A DNA stretch of 64,000 nucleotides from the NCBI GenBank assembly GCA_027600665.1, contig JADGJL010000006.1:124001-188000 (forward strand). Reading direction: 5' to 3'. The translations under genes and the position numbers were made by a program. Positions 1 to 7,433 of the stretch are shown here, piece by piece. Each line of letters starts with the position of its first letter. The first letter of the stretch is position 1. The notes under the pieces are model-generated. The model saw nothing but the letters and a program-made list of their open reading frames with translations, was not told the DNA's origin and ran no database searches. Source of the stretch: Irineochytrium annulatum (lineage: Eukaryota > Chytridiomycota > Chytridiomycetes > Chytridiales > Chytridiaceae).

Positions 1-245
1 ATATTCCGCACCATCACCTTGATCTGTAAGCCGAAATCAGCGGCGATGGCCTGTTCCAACGTAAGGGATATCTCCCTATTCGCATCAGCACGTTCTTGAT
101 GATCAGCAAAAATAATATTGCCAGAGTTGATGTATGTAACGACATCCAGCATGCCAGCTTGTTCAAACGTTTCTTTTAGCTGTTTCATGTTCATTTTATT
201 GTTCCCGCCTACATTAATACCTCGCAGCAAGGCTACATAGATCAT
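1..245 (-). CDS. DUF1697 family protein, C-terminus beyond window edge
   Basis: This is the N-terminal 81 codons of a protein that runs off the left edge. It opens MIYVALLRGINVGG and continues with a NKMNMKQLKETFEQAG stretch and a TYINSGNIIF stretch, which is the conserved start of DUF1697 proteins (usually about 180 residues, biochemical role unknown). A GGAGGGG ribosome binding site lies 7 bases before the ATG. It starts 34 bases after the stop of the SUKH-like gene on the same strand, so the two are probably co-transcribed. The family call is firm; the function is not known. Confidence 0.85.
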   Translation of the reverse strand, partial: MIYVALLRGINVGGNNKMNMKQLKETFEQAGMLDVVTYINSGNIIFADHQERADANREISLTLEQAIAADFGLQIKVMVRN

Positions 246-279
246 AGGGATGCCCCTCCAATTTCTTCAATTCAACGGT

Positions 280-930
280 TTAACAAAATGACAGATACTC
301 GAAGAGATGAGCAGTATATTCTTCTCCCAACAGATCCTGCAATAAAGGCTCCACTTGCTCCAGAACCTCTGGCTTGGTCTCATAGGTTTCTTCATCTTTC
401 AATTCTCCGGCATAGCTCCGTGCCGCTTCAATGAGAATGGCTAGTGCATTGAAAAAGTCAGACAGCGAATCGGCAACACGGTTTGGTTCTCCACCTGTAA
501 AAGCGGCATATACGGGAGAGTGCGGTGCTTCCACATCCACAATTAAAGGATCATCGTTAAAGTTTGCGATGACGACATGATTTTTTGGCCAAGTGGAGGA
601 CTCCTCATAAGGTTCATTCATGCCAATCCAGCGGAACCCCAGTTGCTGACGAAGCAGATGTTCAGGTGCAACAAAGAAGATCAATGCGGCATCACCGATC
701 TCGACGGCGGCATTTTTCATTTTGAGTGTACCTTCAGCGTCTGCATCCATCATTTCATAATGACTGTACAGGTATTGAAGTTCCGGTGAAAGCGGTATTC
801 GTGTATCTACTTCCGGCTGGTGATGGTGTTTGCGCGGACGAAGATCATGATTTTTGAAAAGCCCGTAAGCTTCATTATATAAATCCTGCTGTTCCACAAA
901 ACGGCTTAAGGCCGCATCCAGTTGTTGCAT
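280..930 (-). CDS. SMI1/KNR4 (SUKH)-like protein
   Basis: This 216-residue cytoplasmic protein has no signal peptide or membrane segment. The middle portion (LSPELQYLYSHYEM, then an acidic stretch, LIFFVAPEHL and QLGFRWIGMNE) resembles the SUKH fold, with the usual alternation of hydrophobic strands and a WIG-like motif near residue 100. SUKH proteins are often immunity proteins of polymorphic toxin systems, but many stand alone with unknown roles. No toxin gene is visible nearby. An AGGAGG ribosome binding site lies 11 bases before the ATG. The gene follows the TetR gene by 45 bases and precedes the DUF1697 gene by 34, so it may be the third gene of one minus-strand operon. The superfamily call is moderate, by eye only. 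Confidence 0.6.
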   Translation of the reverse strand: MQQLDAALSRFVEQQDLYNEAYGLFKNHDLRPRKHHHQPEVDTRIPLSPELQYLYSHYEMMDADAEGTLKMKNAAVEIGDAALIFFVAPEHLLRQQLGFRWIGMNEPYEESSTWPKNHVVIANFNDDPLIVDVEAPHSPVYAAFTGGEPNRVADSLSDFFNALAILIEAARSYAGELKDEETYETKPEVLEQVEPLLQDLLGEEYTAHLFEYLSFC

Positions 931-975
931 GTTGTCTGATTCCTCCTACTTGTGTAGTTTCATCGTATCCATTGG

Positions 976-1539
976 TTAGCGCTGGATGCCTGACCAGAAG
1001 ACATTCCAGGTAATCGCCAGCGCTTGTTCATAAGATTGCCGTGTCTCATATACGAGCTGTACGTCCAATCCATCCATCATGGTCACAAAGGCCACGGTGG
1101 CTTCTTCCGAACTGAGGCGTATATCCGGATGTTTGGTAAAGACGGCTGCTAACTCTTCCTTCAGTGTCCCGAGATACGTTCGATATTGGGCCAACACAAA
1201 ATCATGTACCTCCAGTGGTGTGATGAACGACAGGATATACATAAAAGCCACGTTTGGATGGGTCAGGAAACGATTTTTGTGTTCATGCAAAAAGGCGTAC
1301 AGCTGCTGATCCAGAGTTTGGGTAACAGACTCACTGAAAAATTGGCGTACAAACTGCTGTTCCTCCTGCACTACTTCCTCGTATAACTCCAGCAATAACG
1401 CTTTTTTGGATGAATAGTGATAGGCCAGAGATTGCTTGCGAATGCCTGCCTCTTCGGCAATCTGCGCCATCTTGGTCCCCTCGTAACCCAGACGATTAAA
1501 ATGTTGAATGGCAATTTCCTTGATTCGTTTTTTACTCAA
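976..1539 (-). CDS. TetR/AcrR family transcriptional regulator
   Basis: A 187-residue regulator. Residues 1-50 form the TetR DNA-binding domain: an opening helix (IKEIAIQHFNRLGYEGTKM), then IAEEAGIRKQSLAYHYSSKKALLLELY, where the YHY...K pattern marks the recognition helix. The rest is the helical ligand-binding domain. The ATG overlaps the 3' end of the MFS pump gene by 8 bases, so the pair is translationally coupled. This is the standard layout of a repressor that controls a drug efflux pump in its own operon. The likely operator, CTGAC-N4-GTCAG, lies in the spacer of the promoter ahead of the pump. The regulator is intact although the pump is frameshifted. Confidence 0.88.
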   Translation of the reverse strand: MSKKRIKEIAIQHFNRLGYEGTKMAQIAEEAGIRKQSLAYHYSSKKALLLELYEEVVQEEQQFVRQFFSESVTQTLDQQLYAFLHEHKNRFLTHPNVAFMYILSFITPLEVHDFVLAQYRTYLGTLKEELAAVFTKHPDIRLSSEEATVAFVTMMDGLDVQLVYETRQSYEQALAITWNVFWSGIQR

Positions 1540-2745
1540 TGTCTACCTCCAGTTGGCGAGCGGTATACCTCTGCTGTTTTTGGGAGTATACCAAATATAA
1601 CAAGATATATACCACAAAAATGCCTATAGCGATAGCGTACACCACTGTATAGGAAAATACAGAAGCCACCACGCCAAGGATCAACGAACCACCGCCAATC
1701 CCGAGGTCAAAAAAATTAAAGAAGGAAGCCATCGCATTTTCATGCTCATGTTCCTCCACAAGGTTCACACACCAGGTCTGAATCGCCGGGAATATGGCAC
1801 CGAAGCCAAAGCCGTATAACGCGCCAGCGATCAGGAATTGCACATCATGTTGGGCGATAATTAGAACCAACAGTCCTGCGATTGCAAACACCGCAGAAGG
1901 CAACAACACGGAGCCTGGACCGTGTCGATCAAACATTTTCCCAGAGAACAACCGAACAGTGAAACTGGCGATAGCAACGATAAAGAAAAACCAGGCGACA
2001 TTGTTGAATCCTCTCTCGGCGGCAAATAAAGCCACAAAGGACATGATGGAGCCGGCTGCAATGCCAACCAGCATGATCAGCAGCGAAGGGAACAGTACTT
2101 CTTTTCGATCAACTTGACGGTTGCAGCTGGAAGTTCGGCGTTTTCGTGATTAGGTAACCCCTTGGGCTTTCTGGAAACAAACACGGCCATCAGGAGAGCT
2201 AGCAGCAAAATGCACATGCCTCCCATAAACAGGCTCTGATAGTCATACTTAAACAACAGACTGGTACCAATCAAGGGACCGATGGATATGGCGACGGTCT
2301 CGCCTACCCCAAAATACCCCATGCCTTCTCCCCGGCGATCGCTTGGAATGTTTTCTGTAGCAATCGTCGCAAAATAGGTCGTTGCCAAACCAAATCCGAA
2401 TCCATGGATCACTCGAAACACGAGGATCATCCCAATACCTGACGATAGGTAGTATGTACCTGTCATTAATGCACAGACGGTTATGCCGATAATTAACAGA
2501 ACCTTTTTATCTATTCGGGTTGCTAAGACGGATGTGAAGGGGCGAATCAAAATGGCAGAAAACATAAATATGCCGGTAACAAGACCGATCTGTGAAGCTT
2601 CTCCACCCAAACTGGAAACGAATAATGGCAAGGTGGGGAGTAACATTTCAAAGGCCATAAACAATAGTGCGTTGGCTAACATGATGAAAATAAATGATCT
2701 TCCCCAGAGTTGCTGAGGTGTAGGGCTGGTATTCGAAGTGCTCAT
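1532..2745 (-). pseudogene. MFS efflux transporter, frameshifted
   Basis: This major facilitator superfamily transporter is split into two frames. The N-terminal half (2745 to about 2105) carries six membrane segments and the first cytoplasmic loop; the C-terminal half (to 1532) carries the remaining six and ends in a basic tail. The break lies in the A4 run of the coding strand at 2102-2105. One missing A there diverts the first half into a stop at about 2077, and the sequence before and after joins smoothly in the alternative frame. Six-TM-sized halves like these are not normal MFS proteins. The start was placed at the second ATG (2745) because GGAGG precedes it by 5 bases. A true pseudogene, a phase-variable tract and a sequencing error are all possible. 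Confidence 0.8.
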
Positions 2746-2770
2746 AGGATCCTCCATGTATATTGATCTC

Positions 2771-2782
2771 TGTCGGCCGACA
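2771..2782. promoter_or_regulatory. Perfect 12-bp palindrome in MFS leader
   Basis: TGTCGGCCGACA is a perfect palindrome between the predicted transcription start and the start codon of the MFS gene. It could be a second repressor site, but its sequence differs from the CTGAC-N4-GTCAG element further upstream. Confidence 0.35.
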
Positions 2783-2792
2783 TGTTGAAATG

Positions 2793-2821
2793 ATTTTACC
2801 TGACGATGGTCAGATTGTAAA
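2793..2821 (-). promoter_or_regulatory. MFS-tetR promoter with operator in the spacer
   Basis: On the minus strand TTTACA (2821-2816) and TAAAAT (2798-2793) are separated by exactly 17 bases, each one mismatch from the sigma-A consensus. The spacer contains a perfect inverted repeat, CTGAC-N4-GTCAG (2800-2813). Repressor bound there would block polymerase directly. The TetR protein encoded downstream is the obvious candidate. Confidence 0.65.
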
Positions 2822-2915
2822 GTGCGTTTCGATATGCAAACATGATTTTTTTGGTGCAGGTGAGATTCAGCCCATATGGTAAGAAATTAAGAGCTGGATT
2901 GTATCAAAAGAAAGA

Positions 2916-2966
2916 AAAGAAGCCTGTGCATATGGCGAAGTGATCCCACATAACACAGGCTTCTTT
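2916..2966 (-). terminator. Rho-independent terminator of the beta-helix gene
   Basis: A perfect 13-bp stem (AAAGAAGCCTGTG at 2916-2928 with its complement at 2954-2966) is followed on the minus strand by TTCTTTCTTTT. It ends transcription of the lipoprotein gene that stops at 3021. I see no gene in the remaining bases between 2822 and 3020. Confidence 0.8.
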
Positions 2967-3020
2967 AATTGGTGTGAAAATAGGAGGGGCTAATTCCACT
3001 GGAATAGCATCAGATTAACG

Positions 3021-4508
3021 TTACCGCGGAGCAAGGTAGCCATACGACTTTGCTGGAGAATTCGCATGAAGGCGGAAATCTTCGCTCGGTTCATTCATAA
3101 ATGCCGGATCCACATATATGGAGTGTGCATCGTTACCAGATCCCTTTAGGTAGGCGGCGATGCCGGAGTAGGCCTTATTTTTCCAAACCCACAGGGCATC
3201 TTCCTGCTCTCCTGGTGAGTAATAGACATTATAGTCAAACATATTGCCGGTATTGCTTGTATATTCATTGTATATCAGGACTTCCGAGCTGCCCGATACG
3301 AGAATATTGCGCATGAACGTATTGTTCTTCGTCCGTGACTGCATGAATAACTGTCCATTGCCTGCATTCAGGGTGTCATTCCCTACAAGCGTATTGTACA
3401 TAATCTTGCTATCCTCGGTAGCTCCACGTTCATCGTCATAACCTCCCATGGCAATGCCCGTCAATCGGTTGGAATAGATCAGGTTATCCCGCACGGTAAT
3501 GTTGCTGGTTGAACGCCCGGCATGCTCTGAGGCTATCTCAATTCCGATGTCGTTCCTGTATACCCGGTTCTGGTCGATGATATGATCTTTCCCGCCATCG
3601 ACATAGATGCCACCAGCCGAGTTACTATCATTGGGCAGGTCTGTTCCATAGGAGGGATTGTTATTGGACGTAATATCGTATACTTCGTTGCCTCGTACAA
3701 TGCCGTTCCGAGCCTGATCGTACGTGTCGTCTTCGGACGTACCCTCATACCCGATCAGATCAATACCAATGTTGTCGGAATCATGGATGATATTGTTCTG
3801 TATGGCAAAGGTATCGACGTTGCCGTTGACTGCAAGTGACTCGCTGGAACCAAGGGTAAGATCATACAATTCATTATCCTTAATGATGATATCGCGTAAT
3901 GCTCGAGGGTGCTCTGTGCCATATATTGCAATACCGTGGGCATCCCTGCCCGTCAAATCGGGACCCTCAGGAGGGGCGTAACTAGCGATCGCGTGTATGG
4001 TGTTACCCAACAACTGAATATGCTCACCTGCCTCGTGGACATAGATCCCGGTTGGGACCTGGCCCCCCAGTGTGGTCGTGAAGTTACGAATTTCGAGGTT
4101 TTGAATGGTGATATAACTGGCATTCTCAATTTCAATCAGTCCTTCGATGCCTCGAACAGCGAGGCCTTCTCCATCAATGACGACATTCTCTTGCGGATAG
4201 CTGGCAAACAGGGTCGGATTACCGGAGGAATGGCCGCTCCGGGTGATTTTGACTTTCTGATGATAGACACCTTCACGCAAATAGATCGTACTTCCTGGCG
4301 AAGCATGGTCGGCTGCGTGCTGTAACGTTTTCCACGGAGATTGAAGGGTTCCTTTATTCGCGTCGTTTCCATGGGGGGATATGTAATGGATGACCTGAGG
4401 ATCCAACTTTTGAACAGAAACGGGTGTCTTCATGGACTGGGTACGGTCCTGACAACCAGATGCGAATAACAGTAGAATCGGCATAATCAGCAAAACTGTA
4501 CGAATCAA
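3021..4508 (-). CDS. Right-handed beta-helix lipoprotein
   Basis: A 495-residue exported lipoprotein. Residues 1-19 form a lipoprotein signal peptide ending in ASGC. Residues 40-75 read YISPHGNDANKGTLQSPWKTLQHA, the typical DUF1565 entry to pectate-lyase-like helices, followed by LREGVYHQKV. The rest holds repeated strands of the form ITIQNLEI, IIIKDNELYDL, FAIQNNIIHDS and ITVRDNLIYSN, the rungs of a parallel beta-helix (NosD/PbH1-like). Such proteins bind or cleave polysaccharides, often pectin or alginate. No specific catalytic residues can be assigned by eye. A CCTCCT complement (AGGAGG) lies just upstream of the ATG. It stands alone between a terminator and a divergent DUF2625 gene. Confidence 0.82.
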   Translation of the reverse strand: MIRTVLLIMPILLLFASGCQDRTQSMKTPVSVQKLDPQVIHYISPHGNDANKGTLQSPWKTLQHAADHASPGSTIYLREGVYHQKVKITRSGHSSGNPTLFASYPQENVVIDGEGLAVRGIEGLIEIENASYITIQNLEIRNFTTTLGGQVPTGIYVHEAGEHIQLLGNTIHAIASYAPPEGPDLTGRDAHGIAIYGTEHPRALRDIIIKDNELYDLTLGSSESLAVNGNVDTFAIQNNIIHDSDNIGIDLIGYEGTSEDDTYDQARNGIVRGNEVYDITSNNNPSYGTDLPNDSNSAGGIYVDGGKDHIIDQNRVYRNDIGIEIASEHAGRSTSNITVRDNLIYSNRLTGIAMGGYDDERGATEDSKIMYNTLVGNDTLNAGNGQLFMQSRTKNNTFMRNILVSGSSEVLIYNEYTSNTGNMFDYNVYYSPGEQEDALWVWKNKAYSGIAAYLKGSGNDAHSIYVDPAFMNEPSEDFRLHANSPAKSYGYLAPR

Positions 4509-4612
4509 AGTTGTTCCTCCTTTATATTTACCTGCGAAGCTAGATTATAGCAGATTTGAACGGGTTAATAAGCCATGATATGCTTTTTATCAAATCAGGG
4601 AGGAGACTGCTC

Positions 4613-5269
4613 ATGAATACATTAACTGTAGCTGAATTAGTAGATCGGGAGAATCACGCATGGGAAGAACTCAAGGAACTTCTGGATAGCGGGCAAAATA
4701 CATATGTGTATGTTCCAGCAAAGCAGGAGGCGGGAGAGGATACCCTCTATCGTCTGCAAATAAGTACGAAATCCTATTTGGGAGTTGTTGCTTATGAGAC
4801 AGAAGGTATCGTACTTGACCATGGCTGGATCACGCTGCTTGGTGCGGGTGGTGACAGTACATATGGAAGCCTCACCAGTTGGAATGGTGTGAGTGAGCAA
4901 CCTTGGGTAGATGTTCTGGAAGGTATGATGATCGTCGCATATGATGCGGCAGGTGGTTTCTTCGGACTGGATACAGGCAAGTATGGCCGTACGGGACATA
5001 TCTATTATTTTGCACCGGATACACTTGAATGGGAATCGACAGAACTGACATATTCAGAGTTCATTAACTGGCTGGCGGATGGCGATCTGGGGCAGTTCTA
5101 TCAGACGTTTCGCTGGAAAGGTTGGCAGGATGATATGGCACAGCTTCAGACAGGACAAGTATTCGCGTATTATCCATCACTTTGGACCAAGGAAGGTGGC
5201 GGCGAGAGCAGTAGCAAATCCCCAATTAGCATCATGGAGGCCTGGAAGTCAGCCCTGGATGGGAAATAG
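4613..5269 (+). CDS. DUF2625 family protein
   Basis: A cytoplasmic protein of 218 residues. The opening LTVAELVDRENHAWEELKELL and the later VLDHGWITLLGAGG, GSLTSWNG, GFFGLDTGKYG and HIYYFAPDTLEWE stretches are the pattern of the DUF2625 family, whose function is unknown (it occurs widely in Bacteroidetes and Firmicutes). The start is the ATG at 4613 and not an earlier one, because GGGAGGAG precedes it by 7 bases. The gene is monocistronic and converges on an MFS gene with a shared terminator. Confidence 0.82.
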   Translation: MNTLTVAELVDRENHAWEELKELLDSGQNTYVYVPAKQEAGEDTLYRLQISTKSYLGVVAYETEGIVLDHGWITLLGAGGDSTYGSLTSWNGVSEQPWVDVLEGMMIVAYDAAGGFFGLDTGKYGRTGHIYYFAPDTLEWESTELTYSEFINWLADGDLGQFYQTFRWKGWQDDMAQLQTGQVFAYYPSLWTKEGGGESSSKSPISIMEAWKSALDGK

Positions 5270-5362
5270 TCGGCATGCTGCTTGAGAAGGATAAGGAGTG
5301 GTGGCTATTTCATGGAATGCATACTCATTTTTGAAACTGAAACCTCCTGTCCGAATTCGTAA

Positions 5363-5390
5363 AAAGGCTCGCGCTAAGGCGCGAGCCTTT
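5363..5390. terminator. Bidirectional terminator
   Basis: A perfect 12-bp stem (AAAGGCTCGCGC with its complement) around a TAAG loop, flanked by A-rich sequence on the left and T-rich on the right. It lies between the convergent DUF2625 and MFS genes and can serve both. Confidence 0.85.
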
Positions 5391-5404
5391 CTCTGTTGAA
5401 CAAT

Positions 5405-6745
5405 TTAACTACCGGATGCAAGAGGTTCCATGCCAGAGCGTGAAGCTCTGCTATGCCAGACGGTCAGACCCAGTGAAACAACGCAGACGAGCAACAGACA
5501 AGCGTATACCACATGATAAGCTTCCTCTACTGATACTCCCGGAATGCTGTGCAACAGCAACCCGCATACCGCTACAGATACCGATCCACCGAAGAACTGA
5601 ATCAATTGTAACATGCCCATTCCTGAACCAATCTGTGATTTGGGCAGCACACGTGAAGCTTCATTATTCAATGAAGCCATAGATGCCGAGAGTGCCGGTG
5701 AGAAAAAGAGATAGCCACTGGTAATGATCAGGGCGGATTGATCCAGTCCGAGCATGAATAAGGCAAGTACCGCTGCGAGCAGGATGTGTCCGATGATCAT
5801 AAACCGCATATTGCCATAACGGTCGATCCAGCGGCCGACGAAACGGGTGCAGAATGCTGCAACAATGGCTCCTGGAGCAATCAGCAAACCGATGGCGAGC
5901 GATGAGCGTCCATAGAGATCTGCGAGCACAAGCGGCATCAAGAACAGATTGCCCAGATTCACGACCAGCACACAGAATCCGATAAGAATTAAGCGGGTGT
6001 ATCCTGGTGTTCGAAACACTTGTGGATTCACAAACGGAAGACTCGCTTTCCGAATATACAGGAGGTGTGCTACAAGTGAAATAACGCCAATAGCTAACCA
6101 TAACCAGGACTGCTGGGTGATTGCGACGAGAAGTGTAGTTGCATTAATGACGGTTAGTATGGCACCAATAACATCAAACGGCTGATCCGTTTTGACGGAT
6201 TCACGTGGGAGAAAATAGAGCAGGACAGGCAGGGCGAGCAGGACAAGCACGGTTATGGCAAAAAGTCCGTTCCAGCCCCAGTACTCACTAATAAGTCCGC
6301 CGACAATGGGCCCAAGTCCAAAAGCCATGGCGCTGCCTGATGAGATGAGTGCGATGGCAGCTCCGCGCCGTTCCACCGGGATGTAACGACTCGCGATGAC
6401 GAGACCCAGACCAGCCATCACCCCTGCACCTGCAGATTGCAGAATGCGTGTGAGCAACAGGATTGCGAAGTTATGTGCGAACAACCCCAGCAATGAAGAT
6501 AACCCCAGGATCAGGAGCCCGACCGTGAGCAGCTTGCGTACCGGAATTCGGTCTGATAATCGACTGTATATCACCGTTGACAGGGCGTAACCAATGGAAT
6601 AACTTGAGATGACCCAGGAACCCAGGTCTGAGGTAATCTGTAGATCATGAATAATGACGGGCAATGAAACATTGAACATGGTGGTGTTCATCACAACGAT
6701 GAACAAGCAGCACGTCCAGAGTGGCATGACAATTTTATCTTTCAC
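5405..6745 (-). CDS. MFS drug transporter, DHA2-like
   Basis: A 446-residue integral membrane protein of the major facilitator superfamily. It opens MPLWTCCLFIVVMNTTMFNVSLPVI and has the loop 2-3 motif A (YSRLSDRIPVRKLL), the membrane-5 antiporter motif C (GSAMAFGLGPIVGG) and a run of hydrophobic helices to the end. This points to proton-coupled drug or metabolite export, with the 14-helix DHA2 family (QacA/Tet(L)-like) the closest by pattern. The start is GTG with AGGA about 8 bases upstream. It is a single gene, convergent with DUF2625. Substrate unknown. Confidence 0.85.
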   Translation of the reverse strand: MKDKIVMPLWTCCLFIVVMNTTMFNVSLPVIIHDLQITSDLGSWVISSYSIGYALSTVIYSRLSDRIPVRKLLTVGLLILGLSSLLGLFAHNFAILLLTRILQSAGAGVMAGLGLVIASRYIPVERRGAAIALISSGSAMAFGLGPIVGGLISEYWGWNGLFAITVLVLLALPVLLYFLPRESVKTDQPFDVIGAILTVINATTLLVAITQQSWLWLAIGVISLVAHLLYIRKASLPFVNPQVFRTPGYTRLILIGFCVLVVNLGNLFLMPLVLADLYGRSSLAIGLLIAPGAIVAAFCTRFVGRWIDRYGNMRFMIIGHILLAAVLALFMLGLDQSALIITSGYLFFSPALSASMASLNNEASRVLPKSQIGSGMGMLQLIQFFGGSVSVAVCGLLLHSIPGVSVEEAYHVVYACLLLVCVVSLGLTVWHSRASRSGMEPLASGS

Positions 6746-6981
6746 GTGACCATTCCTGTCTTATCTATGAATGTGAATTCGGATTGAGCATGGATGAAAA
6801 TGTGATGAAAAGCAATATATCATTTTACACTTCATTTTATTATATGGCAATAATGTCATACTGAATATCAGTTGAATTTATGTAATGCAGAGTTTTAATT
6901 TATAGACTAGTTCCCTTAAATTGGGTAAAATGATGGTTGGAATACATAAATAGATTGATTATTTTATAAGGAGTTTACAGT

Positions 6982-7365
6982 ATGGATCACTTACTATTAA
7001 TGTCCCACAGCGTATTTCCGACGTTGGATATGAAGCGAACAGCACAATTTTATGAAAAAAAGATGGGCTTTCGTGTGGTCGAATATCTCAATGCAGCCGA
7101 ACCTCATATCTGTCTTTATCGTGATCTTACCGAGATTATTTTAACCCAAAGCAATGGACAAAAGGTAATACCCAACAGAGAATTATATGGTTACGGATAT
7201 GATGCCTATTTTATTACCAAGAATCAGGAAGAGCTTCAACAGGAATTGATCAACGCAGATGTGAAGATCGTACGTGCCCTCAATCATACAGACTATAATA
7301 ACAAAGAGTTTGTGATCGAGGATATCGATGGACGATGGATCGCTTTTGGCATCAAACAGGGGTGA
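6982..7365 (+). CDS. VOC family (glyoxalase/bleomycin-resistance fold) protein
   Basis: A 127-residue single-domain protein. The order is that of vicinal-oxygen-chelate proteins: SVFPTLDMKRTAQFYEKKMGFRVVEY, then ICLYRDLTEIILTQS, a central linker, and EFVIEDIDGRWIAFGIKQ, which holds the last beta strand with its acidic metal-ligand position (IEDIDG). Members include glyoxalases, dioxygenases and antibiotic-sequestering proteins, and this one cannot be assigned further. AAGGAG lies 9 bases before the ATG. The gene is monocistronic, divergent from the MFS gene, and ends at a bidirectional terminator shared with the calcium ATPase gene. Confidence 0.82.
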   Translation: MDHLLLMSHSVFPTLDMKRTAQFYEKKMGFRVVEYLNAAEPHICLYRDLTEIILTQSNGQKVIPNRELYGYGYDAYFITKNQEELQQELINADVKIVRALNHTDYNNKEFVIEDIDGRWIAFGIKQG

Positions 7366-7376
7366 ATTTGATACAG

Positions 7377-7407
7377 AAACAGGCGCTCCGATCACGGGCG
7401 CCTGTTT
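7377..7407. terminator. Bidirectional terminator
   Basis: A 10-bp perfect stem (AAACAGGCGC at 7377-7386 with its complement at 7398-7407) between the convergent VOC and P-type ATPase genes, with a short T tract on the plus side. Confidence 0.8.
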
Positions 7408-7433
7408 GTGCATACGTACGATATCTGCAGAGC

